A stretch of 64,000 nucleotides of DNA from Hydractinia symbiolongicarpus (taxonomy: Eukaryota > Cnidaria > Hydrozoa > Anthoathecata > Hydractiniidae): NCBI RefSeq assembly GCF_029227915.1, contig NC_079875.1:29946001-30010000 (forward strand). The letters are read 5' to 3'. The position numbers and the translations under genes were made by a program. The notes below the pieces were generated by a model. The model saw only the letters and a list, made by a program, of their open reading frames with translations. It had not been told where the DNA came from and searched no databases. Positions within the stretch are counted from its first letter, which is position 1; each line of letters starts with the position of its first letter. Positions 55,805 through 64,000 of the stretch are shown piece by piece.

Positions 55805-56650
55805 CTATTTCCTAATGAAAACAGAAAATCTTGGCTCTAGTTTTGCGATAGTAGATACAGAAATTTCATAAATTAATAATGGCCAGCGGATTCTGGGAAT
55901 TAACAGATGGTGTAAAAACCGAACCTTATGGACCCTTTTATGAAAGGACCTGTCTATAGCTATAAGCTTGTCTTCGGCATCATTTAGAAATTCTTGTATT
56001 GCAGCAGAATCAGACGAGGATGAGATTATTGTTCTACCTAAAAACCTAATTGGATTAGAATGAATGGATAGAATTTTTTCGCTACCAACTGTAAACGGTG
56101 AACTTTGGACGACTTTTCCCTTATCAATAACAATGCTGCGTGATTTAGAAGGCCTAAACGACATGCTTACGCAATCAAGAGCTGTTGTACATCTGTTTAA
56201 TAAATTTAGAGTACTTGGAATTGACGTGGACATTATGAATATATAATCCATAAAAGCTCTTATTGGGGTTGGTCTGGGATTTTATTTTTATTACTTTCAG
56301 TATCAATAAGGCTTGGGGTAATAAACACATATTCAAAAATAACGCTTATAGTTGCAAGAAATGGCATAATAGAATGTGTACAACCGATAAAAATTGCCCT
56401 ATAATGTTGATGCCAACTGGAAGGAGCAGAAACCGAAAAAGTCTTACTCCACAGGCTGTCGTAGTATAATTGTATGAGCCCTATCCAGGATTCTGGTACA
56501 CCATAGCTTCTGATAGCCATAAAAAACAGTTTGTGCGGAACTGAAGGGTACGCATTAGCAATGTCAAGCCATATGGCTGAAAGTGAAGAATGTTGTGCCT
56601 TCGCATTCTTAAGTGTAATCATGGACTGCAATCAAGTCAGTTCTTGCGTT
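55805..56650 (-). pseudogene. LINE-C reverse transcriptase fragment
   Basis: Minus frame from about 56631: LSAIWLDIANAYPSVPHKLF (RT motif A; catalytic Asp in LDIANAY), SYGVPESWIGLIQLYYDSLW, APSSWHQHYRAIFIGCTHS (motif B-like), then in the next frame MDYIFIMSTSIPSTL (motif C), RPSKSRSIVIDKGKV, FLGRTI and LIPRIRWPLLIYEISVS. This is a second, distinct LINE clade. Motif C has MDY where the catalytic MDD/ADD is expected. Confidence 0.7.
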
Positions 56651-57801
56651 CCAGAAGACTCCCCTACCTTCGTACACCAAAAACCCCTTGAAAAAGAAAA
56701 AAATCAAAGCTTGGACATGCTCCGAAAAGAAAAACAGAAACCGAGAATTTTGGGCCATGCATAAATATCACCACCACCATTTCCCTTCACCATATTTTTC
56801 TGGAGTAATTCAATAAAAACATCACGGAAATACAATCTAAATTAAATCAAATTGAATTACAGTACATATAAATACCTCACCCATACCAGACAAGGTAGCG
56901 TGCGGCCAACCCCCCACAGGTAAGTCAGGTAGGTAGCCCTCTACACCTCTGTCAACTAAAAAAACTACACTCCTCCGAAAAGAAAAATTCCAAATCAAAC
57001 ACAACGACCAGTACCACTCATGAACCTCAAAATCGGACCACCTAAATTACACTACAAAAACACTAACTCCAATTCCAATCAAAAAAACACACAATCCAAT
57101 GACTACCATAAAAATCAAAGAAAAAAAAAACAAAACAACTATCAAACCCAAGAAAAAGAATATAAACCACCAGCACCAGCAAGCACAATAAAACACACAG
57201 ATTATTGCTATTTTTAGTGATATATCTCTCACACACATATACCTCCCTACTGCCATGGTAAGCCCGTACAAAATTATTTTTTCAAATAAATCTAAATCAA
57301 CAATTTATGCAACTTTTTTTAATTTCAAGAGTCCAAATTTGAACAATTTCTGTACCCACTCATAAACAAAATATTTTGAGAACAAGCGCACTCGCAACAT
57401 GCACTACTTGCACTATCAGCAGTGTCAGCAGATTTTTGGCATGCAAATGGTTGCATTTTGTCTATGTTCTTAAGGTTATAAATAACTGCCCGTGGCTGAG
57501 AAAGAACACTGTGCGACTAATTGTATTAAAATTGATATCTGAAGTGCTAGTCCTAATAAGGTGTGGATCAATAACATCCTAAGCTTCGTGGGTGTGACAG
57601 ATAACAATTGGGTTGGTGCTGGTAACTTTAATGTGGGCTCAGCAGGCATGTTTTTCATGCCATCACACAAGTTAACCTATTGACCCCTTCCATGTAAGTA
57701 CTATCTGCCTATTGCTGACTTTTTCACTAGAACTGGTAACTAACAATAGGGAGTGATGTTTAAATGATCACAAAACAAACGCAAGACAAAACAACACATC
57801 A
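56651..57801. other. no supported gene; A/C-rich tract
   Basis: 56990-57200 is strongly A+C rich on the plus strand, giving open but low-complexity frames (N, K, Q rich) that I do not accept as genes. The remainder is unassigned. Confidence 0.4.
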
Positions 57802-57960
57802 GTACCAGTTGTTGTACTCTCTGGTGTACCACAAGTAGGTGTCTTGGGACCACTAATATTTCTGTTGCTCATCAATGATGTTGATAAAAAATATTAAGCA
57901 CAGAAACTTCAAATGTTTTACTGATAAACGGTAAAGTCGAGCTGTTGCAGATGTCTAACC
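57802..57960 (+). pseudogene. LINE-D RT motif B fragment
   Basis: Plus frame reading PVVVLSGVPQVGVLGPLIFL then LLINDVD, matching the SGVPQGSVLGPLLF-L-INDI block of CR1/L2-type reverse transcriptases; PQG is PQV here. Decays after a stop at about 57896. Confidence 0.6.
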
Positions 57961-58384
57961 ATAAGGAAGCCGTAACAGATTCTATGAATGGGCTGAATAC
58001 TCCAACATGCAAATTAAAGACAAGAAGTCCATACACTTACGATGAATGTAAACCCCCTTTGAGACGAATAGTATTATTGCTGGCTCTTCTGTTAGCTTCG
58101 TAAAATTGTTGGCAATAGACATAATCGTGTAGCAAAACGTTTGCTAAAGTATTGCGCCAATTATGTCTTGTTATAGTGTGGCTAAATTAAATGTAGACCT
58201 AGCAAAAATTTACGGACTAGCTTATTTGGTACCGTTACAACCGAAATTTTATGTACATTAACATACTAAAAGCCTCACGATGAGAATCTTGGGAAAAATA
58301 TTTTACAGTTGATAACCTGAAGGGTACTTATTTGCAAAATTTACCTTACAAAATGTTTAATCAATATAGAAAGTGTTGCGGAGA
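57961..58384. other. decayed LINE-D interior
   Basis: Only faint LINE-like fragments in shifting frames (for example WAEYSNMQIKDKKSIHL); no usable ORF. Confidence 0.35.
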
Positions 58385-58550
58385 GGTTGCGAAGGCAAAG
58401 GCATTAAGCACGGCAAGGAAAGGGCAAAGACAGGCAAGGAAACAGGAAGAGGAATCAGGAAGGCAGGGGTAGGCAAGGCACGGGAGGCACAGGCATGGGA
58501 GGCACAAGCAAGGACATGTAGGCAGGCACCAGAAAAGGCATAGGAAGGGT
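58385..58550 (+). repeat. purine-rich (AGGCA/GGAAGG) low-complexity tract
   Basis: About 165 bp of almost C/T-free plus strand built from AGGCA, GGAAAG and GGGAGGCA units; GC-rich in an AT-rich region. It splits LINE-D. Confidence 0.8.
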
Positions 58551-58945
58551 AGTTTTTCTAATTTTAACTCACCATCAAATCCTATTTTTCTTAATCTTAA
58601 TATTCTTACTCTTTCAGATCTTATAAAATTTCTCAACATTATTTTAACTTTTAATATTATAAATCTGCATTCTTCAGGTAATATTCGTGATATTTTTAAA
58701 TTGGTCTGCCATTCATCTAATCTTTTTACAAGAAGTAAATCCATTAAACTTCTAGCTAGAGCTTCTGTTAGGACTACCTCATTTGGTCTCAAATCTATCC
58801 GTTACCAATCTATTATTAATTGGAACAATATCCAACAACACTTTCACCAATACGACCTAGCCTCTCTCACTCTAAAATAACTTAAAAAAATCTGCAAATC
58901 TTATCTTCTAGATTGGTGTAACACTAATCTCTCCACTGCATAAAA
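58551..58945 (+). pseudogene. LINE-D C-terminal fragment
   Basis: Plus frame: FLNLNILTLSDLIKFLNIIL, then RTTSFGLKSIRYQSIINWNN and LKKICKSYLLDWCN after a stop. This is the post-RT tail of CR1/L2-type LINEs (L-IL-L-DLI, R-T-FG--SIRY-----WN, L-K-LK--LL). Same strand as the RT fragment at 57.8 kb. Confidence 0.55.
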
Positions 58946-59528
58946 AAGATTTTACTAAACATTTTTTGTAGTGTCAAACTGCTTATTGCAATCGTTTGAT
59001 CTTATATAGGTGGCCATCACCTACATTAGTATTTATACTATCTGATGGTCTCCTCGTAAGGTATTTATTTGAAGTAATAAATACAGTTATCTCACACGAT
59101 ATAAATACTACTACTACAGTACCCGTATTATAGCGCTCTGCGCTCTTTATGCTTCCCGTAGCACTGGCAGACTTATAAGTAAATTTTTAACAAAAAATAC
59201 ATTCTAAACATATTTCTTAACTTTTTGTGTATAAATTAACGTGACCTAATGAAAAAAATAATTTTTAGTTGTTGACATTTGGTTTTATAGTATTAATGAA
59301 GTGTTTTGAGAAGCATAAAGGCACAAGGGTAAAATTGACCAAATGGGAGAATTTGGAGACTCGGCCTAAATTTTCTTGGAAAGACCTTTTAATTTCCTCC
59401 AAAAATAGTCTATAGACATCACTTTTCATTTAAGTTAAAACTTGTTACTACTGTTTTTTGAAAAAAATTGGCTCGCGCAAGATCTTGTCATAATCTATAG
59501 TTGTTGTACCCAACTGGCTCCAACTCGC
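58946..59528. other. no gene seen; copia 2 target flank
   Basis: Unassigned AT-rich sequence. The five bases before the copia 2 LTR are CTCGC. The partner duplication would lie beyond the window. Confidence 0.4.
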
Positions 59529-59806
59529 TGTTGAAAATAGGCACTCTTGCCGCAAGAACATTCTAGAACCTTGTGTACTATCTAGAAATATAAGGGACAT
59601 TGGAGAATATTCCAGAAATAAGATAACTATACTAGAAACTACTAATAGTAAATATAGAACATCTGGAATATACTAGAACATTCTAAAGTATCTTATCTTT
59701 AATATATAAATAGGAGAACGTCTTGTAAATTTTAGAGTCATAGAGTCATAAAGTTATTGGAGCAGTCGAAGCAACTCTGCAAATATATAAAGTTTACATT
59801 TCAACA
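59529..59806 (+). repeat. copia 2 5' LTR
   Basis: 278 bp, TGTTG...CAACA. TATATAAATAGG at 59703-59714 is a plausible core promoter. Lacks the 47-bp block present in the copia 1 LTR. Confidence 0.92.
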
Positions 59807-59820
59807 GGTTATGGGCCCAG
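59807..59820 (+). promoter_or_regulatory. primer-binding site, initiator-Met tRNA internal type
   Basis: GGTTATGGGCCCAG, identical to copia 1 and complementary to the initiator-Met tRNA anticodon arm. Confidence 0.87.
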
Positions 59821-59993
59821 TCTATGCCCAAGAAGATTGAATATTTACAGAAATAATATTCAAGAAGAAGAAGCCATCTTGTGTGTCCGACGAGTTTGTT
59901 TTGATTTTGGTTTGGATTGGTGTAAAGTTCGCACGAAAAATCGTATTGTGGAAACCTGAAACGGATTATCCGGATTAGTTGAATACGGAACAA

Positions 59994-62900
59994 ATGGCGA
60001 TGGAAAGCACCAAAGTATTGATAAAACCATTGAATGGAACAAACTATGCTACCTGGAAGGTACAGTGTAGAATGGCGTTAATCAAAGATGGACTTTGGGG
60101 AATTGTTGATGGAAGAGAAAATGCTCCAACTGAAGAGAGAGAAATTCCGAAATTTAATTTGCGTAGAGATCGTGCGTTAGCAACGATTGTTTTGTCGGTG
60201 GAACCAACGCTGTTATACCTGCTTGGACCAGATCCAGAAGATCCTACTGAGGTTTGGAAGAAGTTGGCAGACCAGTTCCAAAAGAAGACATGGAGTAATA
60301 AATTGACACTACGCAGGAAGTTGTATGACTTGAAGTTGAAAGATGAGCAATCTGTTCAAAAGCACGTTAAAGCTTTGACAGAAATTTTCGATGAACTTGC
60401 AATTATTGGAGACCCGTTGGATGATGAAAGTAAAGTTGTTCATTTGTTAGCAAGCTTACCAGACTCGTATGATATGCTAGTTACAGCTCTGGAGGCTAGT
60501 GCTGAAGTACCGAAGCTTGAAGTCGTAACTGAACGATTGTTACACGAGGAAAGCAAGCGGAAAGATAAGGACACTTTGGAAACGAATGTCAAAGCAATGA
60601 CATCCAATCATGGAAAGCCAAGAAAGGGACCCAGATGTTATCACTGTGGAAAGATTGGTCATGTGAAACGATATTGCAAAGAATTAACGAAGAAGTTCGA
60701 GAGACAGACTCCTTCGACGTACGGTAAAAATCGAATGAAGCCGCAAAATGTGTGTACGGCTGAAGAAGAAGAAGATGATGACGAAGAAATCATCAGTTTA
60801 GTTGCTGAAAATACTTTGGCAGTCAAAGGAAAAAGTAACTGGATAGTTGATTCAGGCGCAACATGTCACATGTGTAACGAAGAGGAATTGTTCGAAGAAA
60901 TTTTGTCACTTGAAATACCACAAGATATCACTGTTGGTGATGGATATTCAGTACAAGCAATTGGAAAAGGAACAGTAACCTTGGAAATGAACATTTCAGA
61001 AAACAGAAGCGTTGTATGCAAGTTATCTGATGTCTTATTTGTACCACAATTTTCGTACAATTTACTTAGTGTATCAAAAGCTGCAACAAATGGAAAGAAG
61101 TTTCAGTTTGAAGATTTCAAATGTGACATCGTGGATGCGAAACACGGAATCATTGGTACAGCAACAAAGCATGGCAACCTTTACCATCTCAACTGTAATG
61201 GATTGAGAAATAAGAAGAATCACACAGTTATGAAATGTGATAATAACGCTACAACAAAGGAAGAAATTTGGCATAGAAGATACGGTCATCTCGGTGTGCA
61301 GAATCTTAAACGATTGGCAAGGGACAAACTTGTTAAAGGGTTTGATTATGATGCAACAAAGAAACCGACATTTTGTGAACCGTGCATTGATGGGAAACAA
61401 AGCAAAATACCGTTTCCGAAGACAGGAGGAGATCGATCGAAAAATCTCCTTGGTATAATCCATAGCGACGTTTGTGGAAAGATAGAAACAAAATCACTTA
61501 GTGGTGCAGAATATTTTGTTACATTCATTGACGATAAATCAAGATACGTATGGGTATATGTCATGAAACACAAAAGTGAAGTGTTTGAGAATTTTAAAGA
61601 ATGGAAAGCAACTGTGGAAAAATCGACTGGAATTCAGATAAAAACGTTTAGAACTGACAATGGTGGAGAATATACATCCAAAGAGTTCGAAGACTATTTG
61701 AAGAAAGAAGGTATTCATCATGAGTTGACAATTCCGAAAACACCGCAACAAAATGGAGTTGCAGAGAGGATGAACAGAACACTCATGGAATCTGTAAGAT
61801 CAATGTTAGCAGATTCAAAGTTACTAAAACGATTTTGGGCCGAAGCCTTGGCTACAGCAACGTACCTTCGTAACCGATGTCCAACGACAGCAGTTAAAGG
61901 GAAGACACCCTTTGAAGTATTAACTGGAAAGAAACCAAATGTCGAAAATCTACGAATTTTCGGATGTGATGCGTATGCTCACGTACCAAAAGATGAAAGA
62001 AAGAAACTTGATTCAAAAACCAAGAAGAGTGTATTTCTTGGATACGGTGATGGAATCAAGGGATATCGTCTATATGACAACGACAAGAAGAGAGTCTTTT
62101 ACAGCCGAAATGTGACATTCAATGAAATCTGTGGTGAATTGAAAGACGACCGTGACATAGACGAACCAAAAGTAGAGATCGAATTACAACCTCGTGAAGA
62201 AAACACAGATAATCAAATACAGGAGGAGCAAGAGCGACAAGTAAGAGAACGACGGCCTCCTGATCGTTACGGAGAATGGGTATACATCACTCAAGAAGAA
62301 GATCCAAATACATTTTCTAAAGCAATCAAAGGACATGATGCAGACAAGTGGATGCAAGCAATGGAAGCCGAATTGGATTCTCTACACAAAAACGAAGTAT
62401 GGGAGTTGACTGAATTACCTCCAAACAGAAAAGTTGTTGGCAGCAAATGGGTATACAAAAAGAAACAAGACTCTGATGGGAATGTGGAACGATACAAAGC
62501 AAGATTGGTTGCACAAGGATACAATCAAAGATATGGAGAAGATTATGACGAAACAACTTCTCCGGTAGTTAGATTCGAATCAATACGAACGTTGATTGGA
62601 TTGGCAGTCAAGAAAGAACTTCTCCTGCATCAACTCGACGTTGGAACTGCATTTTTGAACGGTGAACTTAACGAAACCATATATATGAAACAACCAGAGG
62701 GATTTGAAATTCTAGGAAAGGAACACTTGGTTTGTAAACTCAAGAAAAGTATCTATGGATTGAAGCAATCATCTAGATGTTGGAACGAAGCACTTGACAA
62801 ACATCTAAAGAGTATGGGCTTCAAACAATCAAACAACGATCCTTGTATATACACGCTTGAAACAGATGAAGAAACATTCATAATCGCTGTATATGTTGAT

Positions 62901-63851
62901 GATATCATACTGGCCGGAAACAATCAAAAACGTATTGATGAATTTATCAAGATGATTGGAGATAGATTCGACATCAGAGACATGGGGAAGATGAACCATT
63001 TTCTAGGAGTCAAGATAGAATATTTTAGTGCAGGAAGAATTTGGATTGGACAACCAAGTTACACAAGAAATCTACTCAAGAAGTTTTCAATGGAGAATTC
63101 CAAACCTGTGGCAACACCTGTAGAGATTGGAAGCAAACTCATCAAATCAAATGAAACAGATAAACTCGTTGATCCAGAGATGTATCAATCAGTAGTTGGA
63201 CAGTTACTTTACCTTTCTACGAGAACACGACCAGATATCGCTTATGCTGTGAGCAATGTTGCCAGATTTTCATCAAAACCGTCACAACAACACTGGATTG
63301 CCGTTAAGAGGATCATGAGGTATCTCAATGGAACAATTGATTATGGTCTTTTGTACGAAAAGAATTCAACAATAGAAGGATTTTCTGACGCAGATTGGGC
63401 CGGAGATTTGAATGATCGTAAATCAACTTCTGGATACGTATTCATGATGAGCGGAGCAGCAATCAGCTGGAACAGCAAGAAACAAACATGTGTAGCTTTG
63501 TCAACTGCAGAAGCCGAATATATTGCATTATCAAATGCCTCACAGGAATCGATTTGGCTACGACGACTTTTAGCAGACATGGGAGAAAAGCAGCCAAACG
63601 CAACAATCATCAATGAAGATAATCAATCAGCCATCGCAATGACAAAGAATCCTCAATTTCACGGACGAGCCAAACACATCGATATGAAATATCATTACGT
63701 AAGAGAGCAAGTTAAATCAAACCAAATCCAATTGAAGTACTGTCAAAGTGGAGATATGATCGCAGATATAATGACGAAAGGAATCGGACGAGTACAGTTT
63801 GATAAGTTGCGAACGATGATCGGATTGAAGAACCTTACGGACTGCGAGTGA
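59994..63851 (+). CDS. copia gag-pol polyprotein, 1,285 residues
   Basis: Start chosen at ATG 59994 (MAMESTKVLIKPLNGTNYAT), the first ATG of the frame. Domain order is Ty1/copia: capsid-like gag (about 1-200), zinc knuckle CYHCGKIGHVKRYC at 215-228, acidic linker (EEEEDDDEE), aspartic protease with DSGA at 286-289, pre-integrase zinc region (HRRYGH at 427-432, FCEPC), integrase catalytic core with IIHSDVCGK, FRTDNGGEYTS and TPQQNGVAERMNRT, then RT (WVYKKKQDSDGNVERYKARL; YGLKQSSRCW; YVDD at 967-970) and RNase H (FSDADWAGD near 1130; STAEAEYIALS). Integrase before RT defines copia against gypsy. Gag and pol share one frame without frameshift, as in many copia elements. Expected to be processed by its own protease in virus-like particles. 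Confidence 0.95.
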   Translation: MAMESTKVLIKPLNGTNYATWKVQCRMALIKDGLWGIVDGRENAPTEEREIPKFNLRRDRALATIVLSVEPTLLYLLGPDPEDPTEVWKKLADQFQKKTWSNKLTLRRKLYDLKLKDEQSVQKHVKALTEIFDELAIIGDPLDDESKVVHLLASLPDSYDMLVTALEASAEVPKLEVVTERLLHEESKRKDKDTLETNVKAMTSNHGKPRKGPRCYHCGKIGHVKRYCKELTKKFERQTPSTYGKNRMKPQNVCTAEEEEDDDEEIISLVAENTLAVKGKSNWIVDSGATCHMCNEEELFEEILSLEIPQDITVGDGYSVQAIGKGTVTLEMNISENRSVVCKLSDVLFVPQFSYNLLSVSKAATNGKKFQFEDFKCDIVDAKHGIIGTATKHGNLYHLNCNGLRNKKNHTVMKCDNNATTKEEIWHRRYGHLGVQNLKRLARDKLVKGFDYDATKKPTFCEPCIDGKQSKIPFPKTGGDRSKNLLGIIHSDVCGKIETKSLSGAEYFVTFIDDKSRYVWVYVMKHKSEVFENFKEWKATVEKSTGIQIKTFRTDNGGEYTSKEFEDYLKKEGIHHELTIPKTPQQNGVAERMNRTLMESVRSMLADSKLLKRFWAEALATATYLRNRCPTTAVKGKTPFEVLTGKKPNVENLRIFGCDAYAHVPKDERKKLDSKTKKSVFLGYGDGIKGYRLYDNDKKRVFYSRNVTFNEICGELKDDRDIDEPKVEIELQPREENTDNQIQEEQERQVRERRPPDRYGEWVYITQEEDPNTFSKAIKGHDADKWMQAMEAELDSLHKNEVWELTELPPNRKVVGSKWVYKKKQDSDGNVERYKARLVAQGYNQRYGEDYDETTSPVVRFESIRTLIGLAVKKELLLHQLDVGTAFLNGELNETIYMKQPEGFEILGKEHLVCKLKKSIYGLKQSSRCWNEALDKHLKSMGFKQSNNDPCIYTLETDEETFIIAVYVDDIILAGNNQKRIDEFIKMIGDRFDIRDMGKMNHFLGVKIEYFSAGRIWIGQPSYTRNLLKKFSMENSKPVATPVEIGSKLIKSNETDKLVDPEMYQSVVGQLLYLSTRTRPDIAYAVSNVARFSSKPSQQHWIAVKRIMRYLNGTIDYGLLYEKNSTIEGFSDADWAGDLNDRKSTSGYVFMMSGAAISWNSKKQTCVALSTAEAEYIALSNASQESIWLRRLLADMGEKQPNATIINEDNQSAIAMTKNPQFHGRAKHIDMKYHYVREQVKSNQIQLKYCQSGDMIADIMTKGIGRVQFDKLRTMIGLKNLTDCE

Positions 63852-63858
63852 GGAGGAG
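63850..63858 (+). promoter_or_regulatory. copia 2 polypurine tract
   Basis: GAGGAGGAG immediately before the 3' LTR and overlapping the stop region of gag-pol; primes plus-strand synthesis in LTR elements. Confidence 0.75.
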
Positions 63859-64000
63859 TGTTGAAAATAGGCACTCTTGCCGCAAGAACATTCTAGAACC
63901 TTGTGTACTATCTAGAAATATAAGGGACATTGGAGAATATTCCAGAAATAAGATAACTATACTAGAAACTACTAATAGTAAATATAGAACATCTGGAATA
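63859..64000 (+). repeat. copia 2 3' LTR, partial
   Basis: 142 bp visible and the same as the start of the 5' LTR, including GCCGCAAGAAC where copia 1 has GCCGTAAGAAC. Confidence 0.93.

Larger units (their letters stand above)
59529..64000 (+). mobile_element. apparently intact Ty1/copia retrotransposon (copia 2), 3' end cut by the window
   Basis: 5' LTR 59529-59806, primer site 59807-59820, one open gag-pol 59994-63851, polypurine tract 63850-63858 and 3' LTR from 63859. The visible 142 bp of the 3' LTR match the 5' LTR base for base, and the polyprotein has no stop or frameshift, so the insertion is young and possibly still active. Confidence 0.92.

Noticed and set aside
57020-57271. N/K/Q-rich plus frame and hydrophobic minus frame.
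   Set aside because: Both come from an A/C-biased tract; low complexity only.
60866-61751. Several minus-strand and alternate plus-strand frames within copia 2.
   Set aside because: Shadows of the continuous gag-pol frame.

Overview
The window is intron-containing, AT-rich eukaryotic DNA, almost certainly from an animal and dominated by transposable elements. The element set (KDZ transposase relics, Helitrons, a GIY-YIG-type Penelope-like fragment, several LINEs, Ty1/copia and Ty3/gypsy elements) fits a cnidarian or similar marine invertebrate, but this is inference and no species is claimed. I see no rRNA, tRNA, CRISPR array or bacterial-style operon. Few single-copy host genes can be argued for. 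The best candidates are two phase-matched exons at 665-1052, a short two-exon gene at 8190-8524 and an exon cluster at 18253-19110, all of unknown function.

Layout, left half. Three Helitron-type non-autonomous elements (1108-3634, 9760-10910, 27857-30262) share a 5' TC end, a 3' hairpin plus CTAG end and A/T flanks. The third lies inside a tyrosine-recombinase pseudogene whose two halves lie in one reading frame once the element is skipped, which fixes its boundaries to the base. A 1,993-bp tandem duplication (4264-8250) carries unknown ORFs and truncates one copy of the 8190 gene. A 3.4-kb CACTG-ended inverted-repeat element (14027-17435) with subterminal GGAGTCA repeats contains a Penelope-like fragment and a decayed Ty3/gypsy 5' half. 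A pair of related 1.8-kb repeats lies at 11.4-13.2 and 22.2-24.1 kb, and a LINE remnant at 19.9-20.3 kb.

Layout, right half. 32.8-37.3 kb is a multi-exon KDZ transposase relic that has lost its catalytic centre and gained a perfect 31-bp hairpin. A 109-bp satellite alternates two subtypes (38.1-38.85 kb). 40.0-42.3 kb holds a broken two-ORF element of a family I cannot name. 42.6-47.3 kb is a second KDZ relic with a Helitron Rep (HUH) fragment embedded in it, plus a possible SET exon and a recombinase N-terminal fragment. 48.6-54.9 kb is a LINE split by a degenerate copia element. 54.9-58.95 kb is a graveyard of three more LINEs. 59529-64000 is an apparently intact copia element whose 3' LTR runs off the window.

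The coding content is therefore mostly mobilisation machinery: reverse transcriptases, integrase, tyrosine recombinase, HUH Rep and KDZ. Only the second copia has an open, complete set of domains. Nested insertions give a relative order: KDZ before Helitron Rep, LINE-A before copia 1, tyrosine recombinase before Helitron 3, and copia 2 youngest.
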